Notes: a model not told the origin generated them from the sequence alone. Counted from the stretch's first letter, positions 9,293 through 18,719 are shown. The stretch: DNA of 64,000 nucleotides from JBLHOS01 sp047623825 (GCA_047623825.1 JBLHOS010000002.1:41543-105542); one strand, 5' to 3'. Translations and numbers: made by a program.

Positions 9293-9856
9293 ATGGGCGA
9301 AACCATGCCAATCCAATCACTTGATCTGCAAAAGACAATTGTCTTTGTGGGTATGATGGGTTCCGGCAAAACCGCCATTGGCAAAGCGTTGGCCGCCAAA
9401 CTGCAGGTTCCGTTCCGCGATTCTGATGCGGTGATTGAGGACGCGTCCTGCCTAAGCATCGCAGAAATATTTGAGCGCTACGGTGAGCCGTTTTTTCGCG
9501 ATAAGGAAAGCAGGGTCATCTTGCGCCTGCTGGAACACCCCCCTTGCATCCTGTCAACGGGGGGCGGCGCATGGCTGTCGCCAGAAAACCGGGCAGCAAT
9601 CGATAAGATTGCCGTTTCGGTCTGGCTAAAGGCAGATGTTGATCTGCTGTGGTCACGGGTGCGCCATAAGACGACCCGTCCCTTGCTGCGCACCGCCAAT
9701 CCGCGCGCAACCCTGGCTGAGATTTCTGCGGCCCGAACCCCTGCATATGAGACGGCACAGGTGCAGATTGAGACGCAGCCTAATTGGAGCATTGAGGACA
9801 CGACAAATGCGGTTCTTCACGCCCTGATTGCCACCCAAATTGTGAAAGTCACCTGA
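9293..9856 (+). CDS. aroK: Shikimate kinase
   Basis: The 187-residue cytoplasmic enzyme phosphorylates shikimate to shikimate 3-phosphate in the chorismate pathway. The Walker A motif GMMGSGKTAIGK lies near residue 20, and a DSDxxIE segment (FRDSDAVIEDA) near residue 45 binds shikimate and Mg. STGGGAW near residue 85 and the lid Arg region TTRPLL follow. The ATG at 9293 is preceded by AGGGAA at suitable spacing; the frame stays open upstream to 9248 without a better start. Its stop overlaps the aroB start (TGATG), the usual alphaproteobacterial aroKB operon. Confidence 0.92.
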   Translation: MGETMPIQSLDLQKTIVFVGMMGSGKTAIGKALAAKLQVPFRDSDAVIEDASCLSIAEIFERYGEPFFRDKESRVILRLLEHPPCILSTGGGAWLSPENRAAIDKIAVSVWLKADVDLLWSRVRHKTTRPLLRTANPRATLAEISAARTPAYETAQVQIETQPNWSIEDTTNAVLHALIATQIVKVT

Positions 9857-10977
9857 TGAGCCTGACCCAAACCGTTCACGTGCCTTTGGGCGACCGCGCC
9901 TATGATGTGCGCATTGGCGCCGGGATATTACACGATGTTGCGACCCATATGGCACCGTTCCTGCAGCAACCACGCTGTTTTATTATAACTGAGGAACGGG
10001 TCGCGGGGCTGCATCTGGCGACATTGACCAAGGCGCTGGCGGCCGGTGGCATCACAACACAGGCGCTGATCTTGCCTCCGGGTGAGGCGACAAAAGGCTG
10101 GCCTGAATTTACCCGAACTGTTGAGTGGTTGCTGGAGCAGCGCGTAGAGCGGCGCGATATCGTCGTGGCGTTTGGTGGCGGTGTGATTGGCGATCTGGTC
10201 GGTTTTGCGGCAGCCGTGTTGCGCCGTGGTGTGCGGTTCGTACAGATCCCGACAACCCTTCTGGCGCAGGTCGACAGCTCGGTGGGTGGTAAGACCGGTA
10301 TCAATTCTGTCTGTGGCAAGAACCTGATTGGCGCGTTCCACCAACCTGTGCTGGTCTTGGCTGACATCGATCTGCTTGGTACATTGCAGCCGCGCGACTT
10401 TTTGGCGGGTTATGGTGAGGTCGCCAAATATGGGCTGTTGGGCGACAGTGCGTTTTTTGATTGGTTGGAGCAAAATGCACCAGCATTGGCCGCCGGTGAC
10501 ACGTCCTTGCGGGCCGAGGCGGTGCGCCATTCGGTGCAGATGAAGGCCGATATTGTCGTGCGCGATGAAACCGAAATGGGTGACCGCGCACTTTTGAACC
10601 TTGGGCATACATTTGGTCATGCTCTAGAGGCCGCAACCGGCTATTCAGACCGATTGTTGCACGGCGAAGGAGTTGCGATCGGGTGTGCCCTAGCGTTTGA
10701 GGTGTCAGCCCGATTGGGCCTGTGCAGTCAAGAAGATCCAAGCCGGGTTCGCGCCCACCTAAGCGACATGAACATGATGGGTGATCTGACTGATATCAAA
10801 GGAGATTTGCCAAACGTTGATGCACTGATTGACCTGATGGGGCAGGACAAAAAGGTGCTTGATGGCCAGTTGCGGTTTATCCTCGCACGTGGAATTGGCC
10901 AAGCGTTTGTCACCGCAGACGTCCCAATTGAGACGGTTCATTTGGTTTTGTCCGACGCGCTTGCGCAGCGCCGCTAG
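9856..10977 (+). CDS. aroB: 3-dehydroquinate synthase
   Basis: The 373-residue NAD- and metal-dependent enzyme converts DAHP to 3-dehydroquinate, the second step of the shikimate pathway. Visible motifs are GGGVIGDLVGFAAA (NAD-binding, about 103-116), VQIPTTLLAQVDSSVGGKTG (about 125-144), GYGEVAKYGLL (about 180) and the metal-binding NLGHTFGHALE (about 250). The start overlaps the aroK stop by one base. Its 3' end faces gpt with 12 bp between the stops and no obvious terminator. Confidence 0.95.
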   Translation: MSLTQTVHVPLGDRAYDVRIGAGILHDVATHMAPFLQQPRCFIITEERVAGLHLATLTKALAAGGITTQALILPPGEATKGWPEFTRTVEWLLEQRVERRDIVVAFGGGVIGDLVGFAAAVLRRGVRFVQIPTTLLAQVDSSVGGKTGINSVCGKNLIGAFHQPVLVLADIDLLGTLQPRDFLAGYGEVAKYGLLGDSAFFDWLEQNAPALAAGDTSLRAEAVRHSVQMKADIVVRDETEMGDRALLNLGHTFGHALEAATGYSDRLLHGEGVAIGCALAFEVSARLGLCSQEDPSRVRAHLSDMNMMGDLTDIKGDLPNVDALIDLMGQDKKVLDGQLRFILARGIGQAFVTADVPIETVHLVLSDALAQRR

Positions 10978-10989
10978 ATCATTGGAATT

Positions 10990-11496
10990 TCAGTCTGAGC
11001 CGCGATATGGTTCTACATATTGCAGGGCCATATCCCAAGGAAAGAAGATCCATGTGTCCTGACTGACGCCGGTGATGAAGGTGTCAACCATCGGCTCACC
11101 TTTGGGCTTTGCATAAACCGTGGCGAAATGCGCGTTTGGGTACATCGCCCGCACAACCTCCAGGGTTTTGCCAGTATCAACCAAATCGTCGATCACCAAG
11201 ACACCAGTTCCGTCACCCATCATCTCGTGTGGGGGCTGGGTCAAAATCACAGGTTCGCTTTGGGATTGATGGTCGTAGGATCTGATTGAGATCGTGGTGA
11301 CCTGACGGATATCCAGTTCGCGCGCGACAATCATAGCGGGCGCCATGCCACCACGGGTGATTGCCACGATAGCATTCCAGCTACCGTCCTTGCCGGGGCC
11401 GCGTTTATCCAGCCGCCAAGCAAGTGCGCGGCTGTCGCGGTGGATCTGATCCCAACTGATGTGAAAGCCTTTTTCGTGGGGAAGGGGCGTGACCAT
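10990..11496 (-). CDS. gpt: Xanthine(-guanine) phosphoribosyltransferase
   Basis: The 168-residue purine salvage enzyme transfers phosphoribose from PRPP to xanthine or guanine. The PRPP-binding motif VLVIDDLVDTGKTLEVV lies at about residues 98-114, preceded by AITRGGMAPA near residue 45. The C-terminal region DTWIFFPWD is typical of the Gpt family. Length matches bacterial XGPRT. It lies 3 bp after the fabI stop on the same strand, so the two are probably co-transcribed. Confidence 0.88.
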   Translation of the reverse strand: MVTPLPHEKGFHISWDQIHRDSRALAWRLDKRGPGKDGSWNAIVAITRGGMAPAMIVARELDIRQVTTISIRSYDHQSQSEPVILTQPPHEMMGDGTGVLVIDDLVDTGKTLEVVRAMYPNAHFATVYAKPKGEPMVDTFITGVSQDTWIFFPWDMALQYVEPYRGSD

Positions 11497-11499
11497 GAA

Positions 11500-12312
11500 T
11501 TAGCCGTCCTTCTTTTCGAGAGTCATGTCCGGCGATTCTGGGTTCTTCATGCCAATAACATGATAGCCCGCGTCGACATGATGGATCTCGCCGGTTACAG
11601 CACTGGACATATCAGACAAAAGATAGAGCGCGGATTGCCCAACCTCATCTTGCGATACCGTCCGGCGCAGCGGGCTGTTGTTCTCATTCCACTTCAAGAT
11701 ATAGCGGAAATCACCGATACCAGAGGCTGCGAGCGTCTTGATGGTCCCGGCTGAGATCGCATTGACCCGGATACCGTCGCGCCCAAGATCTTCGGCCATA
11801 TATCGAACACTGGCCTCAAGTGCGGCCTTGGCGACACCCATAACATTATAATGCGGCATGACCTTTTCGGCGCCGTAATAAGTTAACGTCAGCAAGCTGC
11901 CGCCTTTGTGCATCATCTTTTCGGCCCGCTGACAGATCGCAGTGAAGGAATAAACTGAGATATTCATCGACATCGCGAAATTGTCCAACGAGGTATCGAT
12001 GTAGCGGCCGCGAAGCTCATTCTTGTCCGAAAATCCGATTGCGTGAACCACAAAATCTAAGTTGTCCCATGCCTCACCAAGGCTTTCGAACAACGCGTCC
12101 ATGCTGGCCGGATCGCCGACGTCGCAAGGTAGCACAAGTGTGCTGCCAACTTGGCCAGCCAACGGAATAACACGCTTTTTGAGTTGATCGCCTTGGTAGG
12201 AGAAGGCAAGTTCGGCCCCCTCTGCAGCGCATGCTTTTGCGATGCCCCAAGCGATTGATTTGTCGTTGGCGAGCCCCATAATCAGGCCGCGTTTTCCTGT
12301 CATCAACCCCAT
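11500..12312 (-). CDS. fabI: Enoyl-[acyl-carrier-protein] reductase (NADH), FabI
   Basis: The 270-residue SDR-fold enzyme performs the last reduction of each fatty-acid elongation cycle. The N-terminal nucleotide site reads KRGLIMGLANDKSIAWGIAK. The catalytic Tyr-x6-Lys is seen in HYNVMGVAKAALE (about residues 155-167), and the ISAGTIKTLAASGI loop follows. I start at ATG 12312 (MGLMTGKRG), which has a GCAGGAA ribosome site; the frame also runs to 12339. It faces pdxH divergently and is followed closely by gpt. Confidence 0.93.
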   Translation of the reverse strand: MGLMTGKRGLIMGLANDKSIAWGIAKACAAEGAELAFSYQGDQLKKRVIPLAGQVGSTLVLPCDVGDPASMDALFESLGEAWDNLDFVVHAIGFSDKNELRGRYIDTSLDNFAMSMNISVYSFTAICQRAEKMMHKGGSLLTLTYYGAEKVMPHYNVMGVAKAALEASVRYMAEDLGRDGIRVNAISAGTIKTLAASGIGDFRYILKWNENNSPLRRTVSQDEVGQSALYLLSDMSSAVTGEIHHVDAGYHVIGMKNPESPDMTLEKKDG

Positions 12313-12453
12313 AGATGTTCCTGCACAAATTGTTTTCATTGCTTATGACTCGGTTTAGGCCAAGCGGGGGGGACGATCAAGCGCTGGTCGATGCTCTTGT
12401 TCCAACATAGAAGACAACCACGTGTACTTAGAAACCATTTACCCGAGGCGATG

Positions 12454-13059
12454 ATGACTGACCGTACCGGAATTTTTGCAGGCAATGACCCGTTTGAGCT
12501 GGCGCAACAGTGGTTGGCTGAGGCTGCTCGCACCGAGCCTGAGGACGCAAACGCGATTGCTTTGGCCAGCGTTGACGCCTTGGGCATGCCAAATGTCCGG
12601 ATGGTTCTGCTAAAAGAAATTGAAGCGGATGCGTTTGTTTTTTATACCAATTACGACAGCGCCAAGGGTCAAGAAATCCTTGCCTCGGGCAAAGCAGCGT
12701 TTGTGATGCATTGGAAATCTCTGCGCCGTCAAATCCGCGTGCGTGGTGTCGTTGAGCGTGAAGACGGCCCGATAGCCGACGCCTATTACAATTCCCGGTC
12801 TCTCGAAAGTCGTCTTGGGGCCTGGGCGTCAGCACAGTCACGCCCGTTGGACAGCCGCGGTTCATTAATCGCTGAGGTGGCCAAGGCCACAGCCCAGCAA
12901 GGTCTGCTGCCATCCCGTCCGCCGTTTTGGGGAGGGATCCGGATCCGCCCCGAGGAAATCGAATTCTGGGCTGATGGGGCTTTCAGGCTTCATGATAGGT
13001 TTCAATGGCGTCGTTCGAACCTGACAGGCCCTTGGGACATTTCCCGTCTAAATCCTTAG
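12454..13059 (+). CDS. pdxH: Pyridoxamine/pyridoxine 5'-phosphate oxidase
   Basis: The 201-residue FMN enzyme oxidises PNP or PMP to pyridoxal 5'-phosphate. Family signatures include PNVRMVLLKEI, FYTNYDSAKGQE (FMN and substrate site, about 63-76), FVMHWKSLRRQIRVRG and the C-terminal substrate-binding block FQWRRSNLTGPWDISRLNP. Two adjacent ATGs at 12451 and 12454 follow a GAGG motif; spacing favours the second. It is divergent from fabI. Confidence 0.93.
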   Translation: MTDRTGIFAGNDPFELAQQWLAEAARTEPEDANAIALASVDALGMPNVRMVLLKEIEADAFVFYTNYDSAKGQEILASGKAAFVMHWKSLRRQIRVRGVVEREDGPIADAYYNSRSLESRLGAWASAQSRPLDSRGSLIAEVAKATAQQGLLPSRPPFWGGIRIRPEEIEFWADGAFRLHDRFQWRRSNLTGPWDISRLNP

Positions 13060-13208
13060 GTTCAGTAGTTTATTCCTATAAAAGAGATTATTTTACATAT
13101 TTGTGATGCACAAAACGTTACTGTGCTGTTGTTAAACGTAAATAACTTCTTGCGCGGACAAGAAAAAAAACATTCTTGTTCTAAAGAGCGTTTTAGAAAT
13201 GAGAATTA

Positions 13209-13736
13209 ATGCTAATGGACAGCCACGGTATTAAGCTTGAATCCTCTGTCATGGGGACAGTTAAGTGGTTCGATGTCAGCAAGGGGTTTGGTTTCATCGT
13301 TTCTGATTCTGGTGGGCCCGATATTTTGCTACATGCAAATGTCCTGCGCAATTTCGGCCAAGGCTCAGTTTCAGAAAACTCCCGGATCGAAGTTATAGTA
13401 CAAGAGACCGCACGCGGCGTTCAGGCTCAGGCGGTCTTGGCAATTGATCCGCCTGCCTACGGCGAGGGCGATTTCGAGATGGATATGGAAGGCTGTAGCG
13501 AGCCGACCGGCCCTCACTTGGCAGCGCGCGTAAAATGGTTCGACAAGGCAAAAGGCTTTGGCTTTGCCAATGTATTCGGGCATCCAGAAGATGTGTTTGT
13601 CCATGTTGAAGTGCTGCGCCGATTTGGGTTGGCTGATCTGCAGGCTGGGGAGGCTATTTGCATTCGCATAAGCGAAGGACCTCGTGGTCAGATGGCCGCC
13701 GAAATTCGCAGCTGGGATTTTGTCGAGGAGGTCTAA
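13209..13736 (+). CDS. Tandem cold-shock-domain protein
   Basis: The 175-residue protein has two cold-shock domains. The first begins GTVKWFDVSKGFGFIVSD (about residue 16) and the second ARVKWFDKAKGFGFANV (about residue 103). Both keep the RNP1 KGFGF motif, and the RNP2-like motifs are ILLHANVL and VFVHVEVL. Such double-CSD proteins are common in alphaproteobacteria and bind RNA or single-stranded DNA as RNA chaperones. A 150-bp AT-rich leader precedes the gene, as is usual for cold-shock genes. The stop overlaps the DUF192 start (TAATG), so the two are co-translated. Confidence 0.88.
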   Translation: MLMDSHGIKLESSVMGTVKWFDVSKGFGFIVSDSGGPDILLHANVLRNFGQGSVSENSRIEVIVQETARGVQAQAVLAIDPPAYGEGDFEMDMEGCSEPTGPHLAARVKWFDKAKGFGFANVFGHPEDVFVHVEVLRRFGLADLQAGEAICIRISEGPRGQMAAEIRSWDFVEEV

Positions 13737-14200
13737 TGTTAGTATTTCGTGTTGCCGTTGTTTGGGTGGCTCTGTGCTCTGCGGCGATTGCCAGCTGCAC
13801 AGAGGGCCGCGTTGAGCTGCGTGGTGAATGGGGCCAAGCCCGATTCAATGTGGAGATCGCGGATACCGCGGCAGAACGGTCCCTAGGGCTGATGAATCGC
13901 GAAAATATGGCCAGTGCTGCTGGCATGTTGTTTTTGTACGAAAACCCCCAAACCGTTAATTTCTGGATGCAAAACACGCTGATCGCGTTGGACATGATCT
14001 TTGTTGATGAGGCCGGCGTTGTAAGGCGCATCCATGAAAATGCGATTCCCCTTGATCGTACAGCAATCCCCGGAGGCCCGGATATACTGGCGGTCCTGGA
14101 AATTAATGGCGGAATGTCCGCACTTTTGGGAATTGATGTGGGGACAACCCTGCGTCATCCCGGCTTACCACAGGGCCTTGCGGCCTGGCCGTGTGAATAA
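13736..14200 (+). CDS. DUF192 family exported protein
   Basis: The 154-residue protein has an N-terminal signal-like hydrophobic stretch (VFRVAVVWVALCSAAIAS). The mature region shows DUF192 hallmarks: RSLGLMNRENM, GMLFLYE, FWMQNTLIALDMIFVD and a C-terminal AVLEINGG. The biochemical role of DUF192 is unknown. It starts inside the stop codon of the double cold-shock gene, an arrangement suggesting coupled translation, and is followed by tRNA-Pro. Confidence 0.82.
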   Translation: MLVFRVAVVWVALCSAAIASCTEGRVELRGEWGQARFNVEIADTAAERSLGLMNRENMASAAGMLFLYENPQTVNFWMQNTLIALDMIFVDEAGVVRRIHENAIPLDRTAIPGGPDILAVLEINGGMSALLGIDVGTTLRHPGLPQGLAAWPCE

Positions 14201-14251
14201 GTTGAAATCAGGCCTTTTCAACGGCGCATAGTCGCGGTAACAGAACGTCGT

Positions 14252-14328
14252 CGGGGCGTAGCGCAGCCTGGTAGCGCATCTGTTTTGGGAACAGAGGGTC
14301 GGGAGTTCGAATCTCTCCGCCCCGACCA
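14252..14328 (+). tRNA. tRNA-Pro (anticodon TGG)
   Basis: The 77 bases fold as a cloverleaf: acceptor CGGGGCG/CGCCCCG, D stem GCGC/GCGC, anticodon stem TCTGT/ACAGA with loop TTTGGGA, and T stem GGGAG/CTCTC with TTCGAAT loop. The CCA end is encoded (ACCA). The anticodon TGG reads proline codons. Confidence 0.95.
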
Positions 14329-14802
14329 CATCACACAATATGTCGTTGTTTTGTCACGGGTTCGTGGCGGCGCAACGCGTTAACGAATAGTCGGATTTTT
14401 GCGCAGAGTTTTGTGCAGGGCTGTGAACAAGTTTGGCTAAGCATCCACGTTGTAACAGATTTTTGAAGTTGCAGCTTGTGGGCCAGCTTAGGGGTGAATC
14501 ACATTGACCAAGGGCGAATTGCCCGTAACGGCTTTTGCAACAAAAATATCGTCTACGAATATCTAAAAAACCCGTTGACCGCATAGGTGGAAATACGTCA
14601 GTTTGTGTTCATCGGGTTAACTGCCACTAGATATAGTGGGCGCGGCCTACCACGGGACAAATTGAGATACTCTGTAACATTCCGCGCAAACGTATCGTGT
14701 TTGCGGCGAAATGGGCGGGGCTCTCGCATTCTCGGATGCATGATGCGGCAAGAGCGGGAACACGCTGGCACGCCGTTTCGAAAACAAATTTAAGAGGCAG
14801 CT
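14329..14802 (+). other. Intergenic region upstream of nrdJ
   Basis: This 474-bp gap lies between tRNA-Pro and nrdJ. I see no convincing coding frame; the short frame at 14354-14584 on the minus strand has no recognisable content. It holds an NrdR-box-like palindrome and presumably the nrdJ promoter. I looked for the conserved B12 box of a cobalamin riboswitch and did not recognise one. Confidence 0.6.
14624..14639. promoter_or_regulatory. NrdR-box-like palindrome
   Basis: CCACTA-GATA-TAGTGG has perfect 6-bp arms and closely fits the 16-bp NrdR box pattern (ACACTATATATAGTGT-like). It lies about 165 bp upstream of nrdJ. NrdR represses ribonucleotide reductase genes in response to the ATP/dATP state. 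The second box usually found about 31 bp away is not clear here. Confidence 0.7.
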
Positions 14803-17800
14803 ATGAAAATCGAACGCCGTTTCACTACAGAAAGCTCCGGTGCCTACGGAGATTTGGAATTTACTCTGACATCGTCGGAGATTCGTAACCCTGACGGTAC
14901 AACCGTGTTCAAACTGGACAACGTTGAAGTGCCCGTTGGTTGGAGCCAGGTGGCCTCTGATGTGATTGCGCAGAAATATTTTCGCAAAGCTGGTGTTCCC
15001 GCAGCGCTTAAACCTCTCAAAGAAAAAGGCATCCCGTCCTTTTTGTGGCGTCAGGTCCCTGATGAGGATGTTTTGGCGAAATTGCCGGAACATGAGCGCT
15101 TTGGTGGCGAGACTTCGGCAAAACAGGTTTTCCGCCGTCTCGCAGGGGCTTGGGCCTATTGGGGCTGGAAAGGTGGCTATTTCACAGATGAGTCGGACGC
15201 CAAGACTTATTTTGAGGAAATGCAGTTGATGTTGGCGCGCCAGATGGCAGCGCCGAACAGCCCGCAATGGTTCAACACAGGCCTTCATTGGGCCTACGGC
15301 ATCGATGGCCCGGCGCAGGGTCATTATTATGTCGACCACAAGTCCGGCAAGCTAACTAAATCGACCAGCTCCTATGAGCACCCACAACCCCACGCCTGCT
15401 TCATCCAGTCCGTCAGCGATGATCTGGTGAATGAGGGCGGTATCATGGATCTGTGGGTCCGTGAGGCACGTCTGTTCAAGTATGGTTCCGGCACAGGGAC
15501 AAACTTCTCTTCGCTGCGAGGTGCGGGCGAGGCGCTGTCAGGCGGCGGGCGCTCTTCGGGTCTGATGGGGTTTTTGAAAATCGGTGACCGCGCAGCAGGC
15601 GCCATCAAATCTGGTGGCACAACTCGGCGGGCGGCCAAGATGGTCATCATCGATGCTGATCATCCCGATATCGAAGAGTTCATTAACTGGAAAGTCATCG
15701 AGGAGCAAAAGGTTGCCAGCATTGTTGCGGGCTCCAAGATGCACGAAGCCCGGTTGAATGAGATCTTTGCGGCAATCGCCGCATGGGATGGATTGTTAGA
15801 AGATGCAGTTGATCCAACCAAGAACGAAAGTTTGAAAAGTGCAATTCGCGCGGCCAAAAAAGTTTGCATTCCAGAGACATATGTCAAACGCGTGTTGGAT
15901 TATGCAAAGCAGGGTCACACGTCTATAGAATTTCCGACCTATGATACGGACTGGGATAGCGAAGCGTATAGCTCAGTTTCGGGCCAAAACTCGAACAACT
16001 CGATCCGGGTCACAGACGCATTCTTGGACGCGGTTGAAAAAGATCTAGACTGGGAACTGATAAATCGGACAACGGGTACAGCGGCCAAAACGATGAAGGC
16101 GCGCGATCTGTGGGAACAGGTAGGCCACGCAGCATGGGCCTGTGCCGACCCAGGCATCCAATATCACGACACGATTAATGCATGGCATACTTGTCCTGAA
16201 GATGGCGCGATCCGTGGATCAAACCCATGCTCCGAATACATGTTCCTTGATAATACGGCCTGTAATTTGGCCTCAATGAACCTGCTTACACTCTATCATG
16301 ACGGCGTGTTCGACTCTGAGGGTTATATCCATGCGACCCGCCTTTGGACGCTGACACTGGAAATCTCAGTGATGATGGCGCAGTTCCCATCCAAGGAAAT
16401 TGCGCAGCGCAGCTATGATTTCCGGACTTTGGGCCTTGGCTACGCAAACATTGGCGGTTTGCTGATGAATATGGGCTACGGCTATGACAGCCCCGAAGGT
16501 CGTGCAATGTGTGGCGCCCTGACGGCGCTGATGTCGGGTGTGTCTTATGCGACGTCTGCTGAAATTGCCGGTGAATTGGGTGCGTTTAACGGGTTTGAGC
16601 GCAACCGGGAGCATATGTTGCGTGTGATCCGCAACCACCGCAACGCAGCCTACGGCAAAACCAATGGTTACGAGGGGTTGGCGATTGCGCCGGTTCCGCT
16701 TGATCATGGCAATTGCCCCGACCAAACGCTGGTATCTTTGGCCAAACAAGCCTGGGATGAGGCGCTGAGCCTTGGGGAGAAAAACGGGTATCGTAATGCT
16801 CAGACGTCAGTCATTGCGCCCACAGGCACAATTGGCTTGGTGATGGATTGCGACACAACCGGGATTGAACCTGATTTTGCCTTGGTGAAATTCAAGAAGC
16901 TGGCCGGTGGCGGTTATTTCAAGATCATCAACCAGTCGGTGCCAGGTTCACTAGAAATGCTGGGCTATTCATCGTCGCAAATCGAAGAGATCGTTGCCTA
17001 CGCAGTTGGTCATGGCACCATAGGAAATGCACCTGGGATCAACCACACATCGCTGATTGGTCATGGATTTGGCCCGGCAGAGTTGGAAAAGATTGAGGCT
17101 GCGTTGCCGTCAGCCTTTGATATCCGCTTTGTCTTTAACCAATGGACCATTGGTGACGAGTTCTGCACCAAGACATTGGGTATTCCCGCCGCCAAGCTGA
17201 ACGACCCAACCTTTGACTTGTTGCGCCATTTGGGCTTTAGCAAAGGCGATATTGAGGCTGCCAACAACCACGTCTGTGGAACGATGACGCTGGAAGGCGC
17301 GCCGTTCCTGAAGGAAAAGCACCTCAGCATCTTTGATTGTGCCAACCCATGCGGAAAAACCGGTAAGCGGTTCTTGAGCGTCGACAGCCATATCTACATG
17401 ATGGCTGCTGCACAGAGCTTTATTTCGGGTGCGATTTCCAAAACGATCAATATGCCGAACAATGCGACGATTGAGGACTGCAAGAAGGCCTATGAGCTGA
17501 GCTGGTCCTTGGGTGTGAAGGCAAACGCACTTTACCGTGACGGATCGAAACTGTCTCAACCGCTGGCAGCAGCCTTGGTTGAGGATGACGACGAAGCACA
17601 AGAGACATTGGAAAGTGGCACACCGATAGCAAAGGCCTATGTGCTCGCCGAAAAGATCATCGAGAAGGTCATCGTCAAAGAGATCATCCGCTCGCACCGC
17701 GAGAAGATGCCGCAGCGGCGCAAGGGTTACACCCAAAAAGCGATGGTTGGCGGTCACAAAGTGTATTTACGCACGGGTGAGTACGAAGATGGCGCCTTGG

Positions 17801-18495
17801 GTGAAATCTTTATCGACATGCATAAAGAGGGCGCAGGCTTTCGCGCGATGATGAATAACTTCGCTATCGCGGTGTCGGTTGGTCTGCAATATGGCGTGCC
17901 ACTGGAAGAATTCGTCGATGCCTTCACTTTCACCAAGTTTGAGCCAGCAGGCATGGTGCAAGGTAATGACAGCATCAAAAATGCGACCTCTATTCTGGAC
18001 TATATCTTCCGTGAGCTGGCGGTCAGCTACCTGGATCGGACGGATCTGGCGCATGTGAAACCAGAAGGTGCCAGCTTTGATGATGTGGGTCGCGGATCGC
18101 ACGAAGGTGCGTCTAACATCCAAAAGTTGTCAGACAGTGCTGCTTCCAAGTCTTTGGAAGTGCTGAAGCAAATCAGCTCAACTGGATATCTGCGTAAGCG
18201 GGTCCCACAAGAGTTGGTGGTGCTGCAAGGCGGCGGTCAAATAACCGCAGCGGTAGCGTTCAGCGATGCCGCTGATCCGGTTGCTGTGTTGCAAACACTG
18301 GTGCCCGAGGTGTCATCAAGCACTGCGATCTCGTCTGGTTCAGTGTCTGGGGCGGTATCGATGAACCTCCGCGCGAAGGCTAAGATGCAAGGCTATGAGG
18401 GCGAGGCATGCGGAGAGTGCGGAAACTACACGCTGGTGCGCAATGGCACCTGCATGAAGTGCAACACTTGCGGCGGGACAAGCGGCTGTAGCTAA
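14803..18495 (+). CDS. nrdJ: Vitamin B12-dependent ribonucleotide reductase (class II)
   Basis: The 1230-residue enzyme reduces ribonucleotides to deoxyribonucleotides using adenosylcobalamin, the large NrdJ form typical of alphaproteobacteria. Seen motifs include MAAPNSPQWFNTG, PHACFIQS (active-site Cys region, near residue 200), FKYGSGTGTNFSSLRG, GSNPCSEYMFLDNTACNLAS and QTSVIAPTGTIG. The C-terminal Zn-ribbon-like Cys cluster is CGECGNYTLV...CMKCNTCGG. An AGAGG ribosome site precedes the ATG. An NrdR-like box lies upstream and a strong terminator follows at 18624. Confidence 0.96.
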   Translation: MKIERRFTTESSGAYGDLEFTLTSSEIRNPDGTTVFKLDNVEVPVGWSQVASDVIAQKYFRKAGVPAALKPLKEKGIPSFLWRQVPDEDVLAKLPEHERFGGETSAKQVFRRLAGAWAYWGWKGGYFTDESDAKTYFEEMQLMLARQMAAPNSPQWFNTGLHWAYGIDGPAQGHYYVDHKSGKLTKSTSSYEHPQPHACFIQSVSDDLVNEGGIMDLWVREARLFKYGSGTGTNFSSLRGAGEALSGGGRSSGLMGFLKIGDRAAGAIKSGGTTRRAAKMVIIDADHPDIEEFINWKVIEEQKVASIVAGSKMHEARLNEIFAAIAAWDGLLEDAVDPTKNESLKSAIRAAKKVCIPETYVKRVLDYAKQGHTSIEFPTYDTDWDSEAYSSVSGQNSNNSIRVTDAFLDAVEKDLDWELINRTTGTAAKTMKARDLWEQVGHAAWACADPGIQYHDTINAWHTCPEDGAIRGSNPCSEYMFLDNTACNLASMNLLTLYHDGVFDSEGYIHATRLWTLTLEISVMMAQFPSKEIAQRSYDFRTLGLGYANIGGLLMNMGYGYDSPEGRAMCGALTALMSGVSYATSAEIAGELGAFNGFERNREHMLRVIRNHRNAAYGKTNGYEGLAIAPVPLDHGNCPDQTLVSLAKQAWDEALSLGEKNGYRNAQTSVIAPTGTIGLVMDCDTTGIEPDFALVKFKKLAGGGYFKIINQSVPGSLEMLGYSSSQIEEIVAYAVGHGTIGNAPGINHTSLIGHGFGPAELEKIEAALPSAFDIRFVFNQWTIGDEFCTKTLGIPAAKLNDPTFDLLRHLGFSKGDIEAANNHVCGTMTLEGAPFLKEKHLSIFDCANPCGKTGKRFLSVDSHIYMMAAAQSFISGAISKTINMPNNATIEDCKKAYELSWSLGVKANALYRDGSKLSQPLAAALVEDDDEAQETLESGTPIAKAYVLAEKIIEKVIVKEIIRSHREKMPQRRKGYTQKAMVGGHKVYLRTGEYEDGALGEIFIDMHKEGAGFRAMMNNFAIAVSVGLQYGVPLEEFVDAFTFTKFEPAGMVQGNDSIKNATSILDYIFRELAVSYLDRTDLAHVKPEGASFDDVGRGSHEGASNIQKLSDSAASKSLEVLKQISSTGYLRKRVPQELVVLQGGGQITAAVAFSDAADPVAVLQTLVPEVSSSTAISSGSVSGAVSMNLRAKAKMQGYEGEACGECGNYTLVRNGTCMKCNTCGGTSGCS

Positions 18496-18623
18496 CAAGA
18501 TCGGGCGTGTTCCTTTGCTGGGAACGCGCCTGTTACACGGGGCGGGTGCGCTCGCCCCCGACGCGGTTCAGGCCGCAGGCAGAAACCGGGCGGTTATAAA
18601 CACAGAGCCTGAACAGCGAACCT

Positions 18624-18648
18624 GGGGAAGCTTCGGCTTCCCCTTTTT
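18624..18648 (+). terminator. Rho-independent terminator after nrdJ
   Basis: GGGGAAGC-TTCG-GCTTCCCC is a perfect 8-bp stem with a stable TTCG tetraloop, followed by TTTTT. It lies about 130 bp after the nrdJ stop. Confidence 0.85.
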
Positions 18649-18719
18649 CTTTGTTTGGGAGACGGATTAAAAGGAGCCCCTTGGCAGGCGCCTTCTGGTT
18701 TGATTTGCGTCCACGCAGG

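Noticed and set aside
9175..9459. Minus-strand frame of 94 residues over the aroK start
   Set aside because: It overlaps aroK in antisense and has no recognisable features; the real small gene there is 9057-9194 in another frame.
14329..14802. Cobalamin riboswitch upstream of nrdJ
   Set aside because: The enzyme needs B12, but I could not recognise the conserved B12 box; the region instead has an NrdR-like palindrome.
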